DNA from: an uncultured Lachnospiraceae bacterium
GTDB taxonomy: Bacteria > Bacillota > Clostridia > Lachnospirales > Lachnospiraceae
Assembly: GCA_910585395.1 (NCBI GenBank)
Contig: CAJUCK010000055.1
Coordinates: 4,258-17,912 of the forward strand
Direction of reading: 5' to 3'
Length of the DNA stretch: 13,655 bases
Shown: in pieces, positions 1 to 6,449 of the stretch
Layout: every line of letters begins with the position of its first letter
How positions within the stretch are numbered: position 1 is the stretch's first letter
Made by a program: the position numbers and the translations under genes
Notes under the pieces: model-generated
Told to the model about the DNA's origin: nothing
Seen by the model: the letters and a program-made list of their open reading frames with translations, nothing else
The model's database searches: none

Positions 1-1
1 G

Positions 2-262
2 TCAGCGATACACCGCCTGGCGCAGCCAGACAGCATTGAACTGGAAGGAGACATTGCGCTGATTGCTGTGGTAGGACGCGGCATGCGCTCTACGCGAGGA
101 ACAGCAGGACGTATTTTCTCTGCGCTGGCCCATGCCAATGTGAATGTTAAGATGATTGATCAGGGGTCCAGTGAGTTAAATGTTATTATTGGTGTGAAGA
201 ACTGTGATTTTGAAACGGCGATCAAGGCGATTTATGATATTTTTGTGGTGACACAAATTTAA
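2..262 (+). CDS. Aspartate kinase, C-terminal ACT-domain end (5' partial)
   Basis: The reading frame is open from base 2 and ends at TAA 260-262; its start lies before the window. The visible residues read IALIAVVGRGM, then TAGRIFSALA, then VNVKMIDQGSSELN, then a DFETAIKAIYD-type end. This is the typical last ACT domain of aspartokinases, which phosphorylate aspartate in the first step toward lysine, threonine and methionine; the ACT domains bind the feedback-inhibiting amino acid. The GTG at 68 is an internal valine, not a start, because the homologous sequence continues upstream of it. The catalytic domain is not in view, so I cannot tell which isozyme class this is. The next gene begins 41 nt downstream with its own AGGAG, and I see no clear terminator between them. 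Confidence 0.9.
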   Translation, partial: SAIHRLAQPDSIELEGDIALIAVVGRGMRSTRGTAGRIFSALAHANVNVKMIDQGSSELNVIIGVKNCDFETAIKAIYDIFVVTQI

Positions 263-303
263 AAATAGAAAATATTAGGATCACAGGCAGGAGCTTATAG
301 TGT

Positions 304-1626
304 ATGATAGAAAATAATCATAAAGCAGAAGAAATTCCGAAGTCCCTGCAGGGTAAAAAGAAAGAAATCAAGTGGGATAAGCTGGATAATACAGCACATA
401 TTTTTCCTGTTATTGCCGGAGAGAGTATGAGTAATGTATACAGGATTTCGGTAACATTAAAGGAAGAAATTCAGCAGGAACTGCTGCAGGAGGCTCTAAA
501 CCGGGTGCTTCCCTGGTTTGAGGTTTTCCGTGTGAGGATTCGCTACGGTGTTTTCTGGTACTATTTTGAGACAAATCAGAAGCCAGCGCCGCAGGTAAAA
601 CAGGAATACCGTTATCCATGTCAGTTTATCTCACCCAATCGGAACCATAATTATCTGTTTCGAGTGAATTATTATAAAAACCGGATTAATTTGGAGGTAT
701 TCCATGTATTGACAGACGGTATGGGAGGAATCACATTTTTGCGGGAGCTGACATACCAGTATCTGCGCCTTTCACATCCCGAGCTGCAGGAAAAACTGGG
801 AGACGGGCTGTGCAGCGATACCTCTTTGAACAGAGAAGACAGCTATCTGAAAAATTATAAAAGAAGCCACAAAAAAGGATATAAAACAGAGCGGGCTTTT
901 CATGTAAAGGGAGAGAAGCTTGCGCCTACAGAATTGGGTGTTATGCATGGATATATGTCTGTTTCTGTTTTGAAAAAAGTATGTGGAAAATATAAGGTTT
1001 CAATCAATGAGTATCTGGTGGCGGCTTTTTTGTGGAGCATCTATCAGGAGTGTATGCATGGAATGCCAGGAAAACAACCTGTCAGTTCCTGTGTGCCGGT
1101 AAATCTGCGCCCATTTTTTGATTCCATCACAATGAAAAATTTTTTTGTAATTGTCTCAGCAGTGTTCCATCCCAGAAAAGAGAATTATACTTTTGAAGAG
1201 GTAGTGCAGATTATTGCAGAGAGTCTCCGCAGTCAGATTAACAGGGAACATTTAGAGAATCTTTTTGCCTACAATGTGTCAAATGAGAAAAATTTTATTC
1301 TGCGGGCGGTACCTCTTTTTATTAAAAATATTGCTATCCGTTATGTTTATCACAGCAGTGCTCTGGCAAATACCACCACAGTTACCAATATTGGAAATAT
1401 TCAGGTGCGGGAAGAATATCAGAGCTATATTAAGCATTTCAGTTCTTTTCTTTCTATGTCAGAAGGGCAGAACATCAAGGGAACCATCTGCTCTTACAAA
1501 GATACTCTGGTATTTACTATCAGTAGTAATCTGGCGGATACCTCTGTACAGCGGAGATTTTTCCGAAGGCTTTCTGAAGATGGAATTCCCGTGCAGATTG
1601 AGACGAATGGAGTATATGGAGAATGA
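304..1626 (+). CDS. Condensation-domain-like acyltransferase (alcohol acetyltransferase-like)
   Basis: A 440-residue soluble protein with no signal peptide. It carries the HxxxDG signature of the BAHD / NRPS-condensation / PapA / alcohol acetyltransferase superfamily: HVLTDGMGG, with His134 as predicted general base and Asp138 structural. Further on there is a VPVNLRPFF stretch, like the NLR region of PapA and alcohol acetyltransferases. Members join an acyl-CoA or carrier-bound acyl group to an alcohol or amine; the substrates here cannot be read from sequence. The start ATG 304 follows AGGAG at 289-293. The stop overlaps the next start (ATGA, 1623-1626), so the two are probably translationally coupled. 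A weak promoter-like pair (GTGACA 248-253, AATATT 271-276) precedes it but is not convincing. The superfamily is secure; the reaction is not. Confidence 0.75.
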   Translation: MIENNHKAEEIPKSLQGKKKEIKWDKLDNTAHIFPVIAGESMSNVYRISVTLKEEIQQELLQEALNRVLPWFEVFRVRIRYGVFWYYFETNQKPAPQVKQEYRYPCQFISPNRNHNYLFRVNYYKNRINLEVFHVLTDGMGGITFLRELTYQYLRLSHPELQEKLGDGLCSDTSLNREDSYLKNYKRSHKKGYKTERAFHVKGEKLAPTELGVMHGYMSVSVLKKVCGKYKVSINEYLVAAFLWSIYQECMHGMPGKQPVSSCVPVNLRPFFDSITMKNFFVIVSAVFHPRKENYTFEEVVQIIAESLRSQINREHLENLFAYNVSNEKNFILRAVPLFIKNIAIRYVYHSSALANTTTVTNIGNIQVREEYQSYIKHFSSFLSMSEGQNIKGTICSYKDTLVFTISSNLADTSVQRRFFRRLSEDGIPVQIETNGVYGE

Positions 1627-2291
1627 GAGTATGTAAGAAATGCCATGTAGAGATATTGGACGACAGCAGCATCTGTCCTCTTTGCAGCAGTGTTCTGGAA
1701 ATGGAGGGTGAACAGAGGGAAAGTACGGGTTATCCAGATGTGAAAGCGGTTTCGAGAAAATTAAGTTTTGTGGTACGCTTGTACAGTTTTCTGGCAATTA
1801 TTACTGAAGCAGTTCTGATAATTTTAAATTATCTGTATTTTCCGAAGATATGGTGGTCGGCGATCAGTGGAATCAGTATCTTGTACTGTTATATTACCTT
1901 GAAATATTCTCTGCAGAAAAATAAAGGATATAAGACAGTGATCGTGGTACAGGTGGTAGGAGCAGTGCTTTTGATTATCGCTGCAGATTATATTGTGGGA
2001 TATCGCGGCTGGTCAGTGAATTACGTGCTGCCTGGAGCAGTTTTATTGCTGGAGGCAACAATCGGGATTCTGATGATTGTAAATGTATCAAACTGGCAAA
2101 GTTATATGCTGATGCAGATATTGACAGTTCTGGTATCTCTTGGCTGTGTAGTTCTTTGGAAACTGCAGGTGATAAAGGATCCAATTCTTACATTCCTGGC
2201 TTTGGCGGTATCTCTTTGTATGCTGCTGGGTACCATGATTTTTGGAGAGCGGCGGGCGAAAGCAGAGCTCAAACGGCGGTTTCATGTATAG
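1623..2291 (+). CDS. Zinc-ribbon multi-pass membrane protein (DUF6320-like)
   Basis: A 222-residue protein. The N-terminus has a zinc-ribbon-like knuckle with cysteines at 4, 7, 18 and 21 (CKKC, then CPLC). From about residue 50 to 210 there are about six hydrophobic segments separated by short polar turns, ending in a basic tail (GERRAKAELKRR). This arrangement matches my memory of the DUF6320 family of Firmicutes, which has no known function; that name is from recall. It sits between an acyltransferase and an esterase, overlapping the first by 4 nt and ending 26 nt before the second, so all three probably form one transcript. A membrane anchor or scaffold for the two enzymes, or a transport role for their product, are both possible; nothing in the sequence decides. 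No transporter signature is visible. Confidence 0.7.
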   Translation: MRVCKKCHVEILDDSSICPLCSSVLEMEGEQRESTGYPDVKAVSRKLSFVVRLYSFLAIITEAVLIILNYLYFPKIWWSAISGISILYCYITLKYSLQKNKGYKTVIVVQVVGAVLLIIAADYIVGYRGWSVNYVLPGAVLLLEATIGILMIVNVSNWQSYMLMQILTVLVSLGCVVLWKLQVIKDPILTFLALAVSLCMLLGTMIFGERRAKAELKRRFHV

Positions 2292-2304
2292 AAAACAGGC
2301 TGCA

Positions 2305-2312
2305 AAAGGAGG
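2305..2312 (+). promoter_or_regulatory. Ribosome binding site AAAGGAGG that fixes the esterase start
   Basis: AAAGGAGG lies 5 nt before ATG 2318. The same frame is open upstream to 2156, but that extension lies inside the preceding membrane-protein gene and lacks a comparable site, so 2318 is the likely start. Confidence 0.8.
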
Positions 2313-2317
2313 AAACC

Positions 2318-3238
2318 ATGTCACAGGTTAGTGTACGGGGAAGAGTGATGGCAGATATGATAGCCCATTTCACTAATGATAATTTGATCGGAAGAAAAAT
2401 TAAGACAGGAGAGCTGCGCAAGAAACTGGTGGAACCAAAATGGAAATGTCCAGAGTGTTTTGTGATGGAAGAAATTCAGATGCCGGAATTCTCTATGGAA
2501 TACTTGAGCAGAAGGGAAAATCACAGAAGAGATTATGTGATTTTGCAGCTGCATGGCGGAGGCTATATCGGAGCAATGCGCAATGCTTATCGTTCCTTTG
2601 CCGGATTATATTGCGAAGTGAGCAGGGGGATGGACGTTTTGACCGTCGATTATCGGGTGGCGCCAGAAAATCCTTATCCTGCGGCTCTGGAAGATGCAGT
2701 GGAAGCATATCAGTGGCTGAAACGTTCTGGATGGCACAGCAGACAGATAATAGTGGCAGGGGACTCGGCAGGAGGCGGACTTGCCCTGGCATTGTGCATG
2801 TATTTAAAAGACCATAACCGGAGACTCCCCGGAGGTCTGATACTTATGTCTCCCTGGACGGATCTGACAGCCAGCGGTCCTTCCTATTTTGATAATTTTG
2901 AACGGGATCCTTTGTTTGGAAAAACGACGGACAGTCTGATTTATAACAGAGATTATGCGGGCAGGCATGATCTGAAAGATCCATATATTTCCCCTATGTT
3001 TGGAGATTACTGGGGATTTCCCCCTATGCTGATTCAGGCTGGCTCTTTGGAAATGCTGCTGAGCGATTCTGTGGCAGTAGCGCATAAGGCCAAGGTGCAG
3101 GGGGCAAAAGTGAGACTGAGTGTGTATGAGGGAATGTTCCATGTGTTTCAGATGGGAATGATGATGATGCCAGAATCCAAACGTGCCTGGAAAGAAGTGG
3201 GCAGATATTTTGAGGTGATTACAGGAAATGGCAAATAG
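2318..3238 (+). CDS. Alpha/beta hydrolase, HSL/acetyl-esterase family
   Basis: A 306-residue cytoplasmic esterase with all hallmarks of the hormone-sensitive-lipase (bacterial family IV) group. HGGGY at 79-83 forms the oxyanion hole, and GDSAGGG at 148-154 holds the nucleophile Ser150. Asp250 in the LLSDS stretch and His275 in the MFHVF stretch complete the catalytic triad. A DYRVAPE-type motif (from Asp111) is also typical. The family hydrolyses short-chain acyl esters or amides. No signal peptide is present. It is the third gene of a cassette with a predicted acyltransferase and a zinc-ribbon membrane protein, so it may remove or edit an acyl group that the first gene adds; this is inference. 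An 8-bp inverted repeat follows the stop. Confidence 0.88.
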   Translation: MSQVSVRGRVMADMIAHFTNDNLIGRKIKTGELRKKLVEPKWKCPECFVMEEIQMPEFSMEYLSRRENHRRDYVILQLHGGGYIGAMRNAYRSFAGLYCEVSRGMDVLTVDYRVAPENPYPAALEDAVEAYQWLKRSGWHSRQIIVAGDSAGGGLALALCMYLKDHNRRLPGGLILMSPWTDLTASGPSYFDNFERDPLFGKTTDSLIYNRDYAGRHDLKDPYISPMFGDYWGFPPMLIQAGSLEMLLSDSVAVAHKAKVQGAKVRLSVYEGMFHVFQMGMMMMPESKRAWKEVGRYFEVITGNGK

Positions 3239-3270
3239 TAGGAAAAATGTTGCTTTGTGAGATTTTTTGC

Positions 3271-3313
3271 CTGCGGCGGAATCCCTCAGCGCTATCATTT
3301 CTTTTCGCCGCAG
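3271..3313 (+). repeat. Inverted repeat after the esterase gene, possible weak terminator
   Basis: CTGCGGCG (3271-3278) and CGCCGCAG (3306-3313) are perfect 8-nt inverted arms around a 27-nt loop. The arms are far more GC-rich than the surroundings. No proper U-run follows (the next bases are TGTTATAATT), so intrinsic termination would be inefficient. The right arm abuts a candidate extended -10 promoter, so the element could instead act on transcription of the ZIP gene. Confidence 0.4.
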
Positions 3314-3322
3314 TGTTATAAT
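3314..3322 (+). promoter_or_regulatory. Candidate extended -10 promoter for the ZIP gene
   Basis: TG-T-TATAAT is an extended -10 with a perfect hexamer and no recognisable -35. It would give a leader of about 87 nt before ATG 3416. An alternative nearer the gene is TGACGA 3361-3366 with TAGTGT 3383-3388 (16-nt spacer), which is weaker. Confidence 0.4.
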
Positions 3323-3415
3323 TATTTTTGTGGTATCAGAAATTTAAAGGATTTTCCAGATGACGAAAAAGCTTCTGCTGCATAGTGTAATAGTAAATGC
3401 AAACAGGAGCTTTTT

Positions 3416-4192
3416 ATGTTTTATATATTTTTGCAGGTACTTGGAGGAACTGGATTTACATTTTTGATGACAGTTTTAGGTGCGGCAGTGGTGTTTTTCT
3501 TTCGGGGAGCCATTGGAGACCGGATGAATCGAGCGTTTCTTGGATTTGCTTCAGGCGTTATGATGGCGGCATCTGTCTGGTCGCTGTTAATTCCATCCAT
3601 AGAACAGAGCCAGGAACAGGGAATACTGCCTTGGCTGCCTCCGGCGGCGGGGTTTGCGGCAGGCGGTGTATTTCTTTACCTGGTGGATAAATTGCTTCCA
3701 TGGTTTCATGCAGATTATAAAGAGAGGACAGCAGGGACGAAAATGCTGGTATTGGCAGTTACAGTTCATAATATTCCAGAAGGCATGGCAGTAGGGCTTG
3801 GGTTTTTACTGGCAGGACAGCATGCAAAGGAGCCAGGGTATCTGGCGGCGGCAATTGGACTTGCAGTGGGAATCGGAATTCAAAACTTTCCAGAAGGTGC
3901 AGCGATTTCCCTGCCTGTACGCCAAAGCGGTTCTAGCGCGCTGAAATCGTTTTTTACTGGCTGCATATCTGGAATTGTGGAACCAGCGGCAGGAATATTA
4001 GTGTTTTTTACTGCTTCTGCGGCAGCGAAGCTGATGCCGTGGCTCCTTGCCTTTGCAGCAGGAGCCATGATTTATGTGGTTGCAGATGAACTGATTCCCC
4101 AGGCACAGCCAGATGAGCGCAGTAATGTGGGAACCATTGGGGTTATGACAGGGTTTCTGATCATGATGATTTTGGATGTGGCTTTGGGATAA
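3416..4192 (+). CDS. ZIP-family divalent metal transporter
   Basis: A 258-residue integral membrane protein of about eight helices, the usual size for bacterial ZIP (ZupT/GufA-like) transporters. The two metal-binding helices carry HNIPEG at 118-123 and QNFPEG at 156-161, the conserved transmembrane 4 and 5 signatures in which His118, Glu122, Asn157 and Glu160 line the binuclear metal site. The second motif has Gln where many relatives have His. Glu189 and Pro190 (GIVEP) in the next helix are also typical. ZIP proteins bring Zn, and sometimes Fe or Mn, into the cytoplasm. Start ATG 3416 has AGGAG at 3405-3409 with 6-nt spacing. It stands alone between an inverted repeat and the next gene's strong promoter. 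Metal specificity is not decidable from sequence, and I see no metal-sensor operator in front. Confidence 0.9.
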   Translation: MFYIFLQVLGGTGFTFLMTVLGAAVVFFFRGAIGDRMNRAFLGFASGVMMAASVWSLLIPSIEQSQEQGILPWLPPAAGFAAGGVFLYLVDKLLPWFHADYKERTAGTKMLVLAVTVHNIPEGMAVGLGFLLAGQHAKEPGYLAAAIGLAVGIGIQNFPEGAAISLPVRQSGSSALKSFFTGCISGIVEPAAGILVFFTASAAAKLMPWLLAFAAGAMIYVVADELIPQAQPDERSNVGTIGVMTGFLIMMILDVALG

Positions 4193-4206
4193 GAGTGGAA
4201 GAATGC

Positions 4207-4236
4207 TTGACAATATGCCAAAGAGAAATCTATAAT
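4207..4236 (+). promoter_or_regulatory. Strong sigma-A promoter of the cadherin-like/gntR/clpC operon
   Basis: TTGACA (4207-4212) and TATAAT (4231-4236) are both perfect consensus hexamers with an 18-nt spacer. The predicted start point is near 4243, giving a leader of about 24 nt before ATG 4267. The in-frame ATG at 4195 lies upstream of this promoter and cannot be used from its transcript. I see no CtsR direct repeat and no CIRCE element around it. Confidence 0.85.
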
Positions 4237-4266
4237 GGAACTAATCGAAGAAGAAAGGTGATTTAT

Positions 4267-5706
4267 ATGAGAAGAACAAAAGAGATATCAGCAATTCTGC
4301 TGTCAATCATATTACTGCTGGTGATTGTTCCGGCAATGCAGGTTTTTGCCACTGCTCCAGGGAATACAGGTGCCCAAGGTGCATCTGAGGATAACAGTTT
4401 ATCTTCCTTAAGCCTTTCCGCCGGAGATTTGTCTCCCGCATTTCAATACAACGTTACTGATTATACAGCATCTGTGGGGCAGGAGGTAACCAGTGTTGAG
4501 GTAAATGCAAAGACCTCCAATGCCAATGCTGTGGTGGAGTCAGTATCTGGAAATACAGATCTAAAGCCGGGACAGAATACCATCAGTATTATTGTGAAAG
4601 CAGAAAATGGAGTGACAGCTACGTATAAAATTGTAGTGACCAGAGAAGGAACGGCTGAGGGGAACCCAGAACAGGGGGCAGGAGATTTAGAACAAGGAGC
4701 AGACAATCCGCCGGCGGGCGGAGAGGCGCCCGGGACAAATGATAACCAGGGAGGGATTACCATCAATGGTCATCCTTTTGACCTGGCGGCTTCAGTTCCA
4801 GAAGATGCTGTTCCCCAGGATTTTACAAAAACTACAGTGACTTGCCAGGGGCAGCAGGTGGAGGGACTTAAGTATGACAAGGGAACTTTGACGCTGGTTT
4901 ATCTCACGACACCAAGTGCGGAAGTGAAGAATACGCTTGCAGTATATGAAGAATCCAGTGGCGTATTTTATCCTTTCCGCAGAATTGCCCAGGGAGAGAG
5001 CAGTTATCTGATTCTGCTGAATCCGCCGGTAGAAAGTGGACTGCCCCAAGAATATGCTCAAACATCACAGACCATAGGCGCATATGAGGGTGTTCCGGTG
5101 TTTGCCAGGGGTGGTGCAGCTCCAGCGGCAGGGAACGGGGCTGGCGGATTCCAGGGAGCAGAGACGGAAGAAGGCGGCAATAATGCTGGAGGCAGTGAAT
5201 TTGTTCTTGTCTATGCAGCCAGCAGTTTTGGAAATATGGGATGGTATCAGTATGATGCAGTGGAATCTACTTTTCAGCGTTATCAGTTAACAGAGGTGTC
5301 TGCTTCTGACAAAGAATCAGAGGACGAGCAGACAGAGGAACCTAGTGTAGAAATGCAGGGACTGCAGAATGCGTATAAATCTTTGGAGGAACAATATAAT
5401 AAGAAGAAAGATAATTCCAGAAAAACCACGGCTGTGCTGATTTTTTTAATTGCTGTGCTGATTATTGTGGTGATCAATCTGCTTTTGAGGGGAAGAAGAT
5501 ATGAAGATGATCTGGAAGATGAAGAAGAGTATGAAGAACCACAGAGAAAAATGCGGAAGCGTACACAGCGAAAGCAGGAACATCAGAGAGAGACGTTAAA
5601 TGTTTCTGGGAAAAAGCGTCCCGTGGAGAAGATAAAAGAACACAAAAAGCCATGCGTGGGGAAGAAAGGTTTAGAGAGGATCTTAAAATCCGGAAACCTG
5701 TCCTGA
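4267..5706 (+). CDS. Secreted membrane-anchored protein with cadherin-like beta-sandwich domain; tail frameshifted
   Basis: A 479-residue product as read. Residues 1-28 form a signal peptide (MRRTK, a long hydrophobic core, then AMQVFA). Residues 46-126 resemble the cadherin-like beta-sandwich repeat of Firmicute surface proteins (LSLSAGDLSPAF near the start, KIVVTREG near the end). A Pro/Gly/Glu linker and a second beta-rich extracellular part (about 165-345) follow. One helix at 388-407 precedes a charged cytoplasmic tail beginning RGRRYEDD. The role is unknown; surface sensing or adhesion are possible. Start 4267 is chosen because AAAGGTG precedes it, a signal peptide begins there, and the promoter lies just upstream. 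The frame ends early at 5706. The natural tail continues in the -1 frame to 6044 with EEP-type repeats, so this gene is frameshifted near 5641-5651. It is followed closely by gntR and clpC. Confidence 0.8.
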   Translation: MRRTKEISAILLSIILLLVIVPAMQVFATAPGNTGAQGASEDNSLSSLSLSAGDLSPAFQYNVTDYTASVGQEVTSVEVNAKTSNANAVVESVSGNTDLKPGQNTISIIVKAENGVTATYKIVVTREGTAEGNPEQGAGDLEQGADNPPAGGEAPGTNDNQGGITINGHPFDLAASVPEDAVPQDFTKTTVTCQGQQVEGLKYDKGTLTLVYLTTPSAEVKNTLAVYEESSGVFYPFRRIAQGESSYLILLNPPVESGLPQEYAQTSQTIGAYEGVPVFARGGAAPAAGNGAGGFQGAETEEGGNNAGGSEFVLVYAASSFGNMGWYQYDAVESTFQRYQLTEVSASDKESEDEQTEEPSVEMQGLQNAYKSLEEQYNKKKDNSRKTTAVLIFLIAVLIIVVINLLLRGRRYEDDLEDEEEYEEPQRKMRKRTQRKQEHQRETLNVSGKKRPVEKIKEHKKPCVGKKGLERILKSGNLS

Positions 5707-6044
5707 GAGAGGACATGCTAAAGGAAGAGCCTAAGGGGCGAAAGAGAAGCCGCTGGGAGGATGAATACAGGGAAGAACCCAAGGCACGAAAGACAGCTCA
5801 CAGGGATGAACAGATGAGAGAAGAGCCCAGGAGCCGAAGAACAGACCGCTGGGAGGATGATCTGGTGGAAGAACCTAAGGGGCGAAAGAGAAGCCGCTGG
5901 GAGGATGAATACAGGGAAGAACCCCAAGCTTATAGAAGAAATCAAAAGCTGGGCGGAGGGGGAAGAGAGCAGGAGCCTGCGCCTGTGAAGAAACTGGAAA
6001 AAATAGAAGACGATTTTGAAGTGATTGACTTAGAAGATTTATAA
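5652..6044 (+). pseudogene. Detached C-terminal tail of the cadherin-like protein (frameshifted)
   Basis: An open frame of 130 codons, overlapping the end of the previous gene by 55 nt. It has no ribosome site before ATG 5652 and is very rich in Arg, Glu, Lys and Asp, so it is probably not an independent gene. It carries four 16-residue repeats starting EEP and ends in an acidic IEDDFEVIDLEDL. The upstream frame also shows this style of sequence (EEPQRK, then EKIKEHKK), so the two frames belong to one cytoplasmic tail. Joining EKIKEHKK in the first frame to MRGEERFR in this one gives exactly 16 residues, one repeat length. A programmed -1 slip at AAA-AAG (5644-5649) could also join the frames but would add one residue. 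It ends 21 nt before gntR. Confidence 0.65.
5676..5915 (+). repeat. Tandem 48-bp coding repeats (16-residue EEP-K-R-WED units)
   Basis: Four consecutive 48-bp units start at 5724, 5772, 5820 and 5868. They encode EEPKGRKRSRWEDEYR, EEPKARKTAHRDEQMR, EEPRSRRTDRWEDDLV and again EEPKGRKRSRWEDEYR. A degenerate unit precedes them (5676-5723, EDLKIRKPVLREDMLK) and a partial one follows from 5916 (EEPQAYRR). Units 1 and 4 are nearly identical as DNA: 5723-5780 and 5867-5924 differ only at 5729/5873. This suggests recent duplication or gene conversion between outer units rather than between neighbours. Confidence 0.9.
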
Positions 6045-6065
6045 TAACAGATAATCAGGAGAATT

Positions 6066-6449
6066 ATGTATATTGAGATTGATTTTGAAAGTGATGAAGC
6101 AATTTATGTGCAGCTGCGCAATCAGATCGTAATGGGGATTGCAACCAATCAATACCAAGTGGGAGAATCCCTTCCTTCGGTTCGTCAGCTTGCGGAAAGC
6201 ATTGGAATTAACATGCATACAGTGAATAAAGCATACCATGTATTGCGGCAGGAGGGATTTATCCGTTTAGACCGCAGGAACGGCGCTGTTATTTTTCTGG
6301 AGGAAGATAAGAGCCATGCTGTTCGGGAAATGCAGGAGACATTGCAGAATATTCTGGCAAAAGCAGTGTGCAAAAATGTTTCCAGGGGAGAGGTGCATGA
6401 GCTGGTAGATGAGATTTATGACAGATTGACAGGAGGGACAAATGCATAA
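6066..6449 (+). CDS. GntR-family transcriptional regulator, YtrA-like
   Basis: A 127-residue protein. The N-terminal winged helix-turn-helix spans about residues 10-78, with the recognition region LPSVRQLAESIGINMHTVNK at about 36-55. A short helical tail of about 45 residues follows instead of a full ligand-binding domain. That length and shape are typical of the YtrA subfamily, small dimeric repressors usually next to ABC transporter genes. No ABC transporter is present here. The gene overlaps clpC by 8 nt (ATGCATAA, 6442-6449), so translation of the two is probably coupled. It has AGGAG at 6057-6061 and lies 21 nt after the cadherin-like gene's tail, with no promoter visible in the gap. In Bacillus the gene ahead of clpC encodes CtsR and the McsAB kinase; none of these is seen, so a role in controlling clpC is plausible but unproven. 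Confidence 0.88.
   Translation: MYIEIDFESDEAIYVQLRNQIVMGIATNQYQVGESLPSVRQLAESIGINMHTVNKAYHVLRQEGFIRLDRRNGAVIFLEEDKSHAVREMQETLQNILAKAVCKNVSRGEVHELVDEIYDRLTGGTNA

Noticed and set aside
2156..2317. N-terminal extension of the esterase frame from ATG 2156
   Set aside because: It lies wholly inside the upstream membrane-protein gene apart from the last 26 nt, lacks a ribosome site and does not resemble the esterase family; AAAGGAGG places the start at 2318.
2804..3298. 164-codon - strand open frame opposite the esterase
   Set aside because: The + strand encodes a complete catalytic triad; the - strand product is His/Cys-rich low-quality sequence with no family resemblance.
4195..4266. Longer start for the cadherin-like protein at 4195
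   Set aside because: The start would lie upstream of the perfect TTGACA/TATAAT promoter at 4207-4236 and put a polar stretch before the signal peptide.
4207..4266. Heat-shock operators (CtsR heptad repeats or CIRCE) ahead of the clpC operon
   Set aside because: Neither the GGTCAAA-type direct repeat nor a TTAGCACTC/GAGTGCTAA pair is seen here, before 6066 or before 8969.
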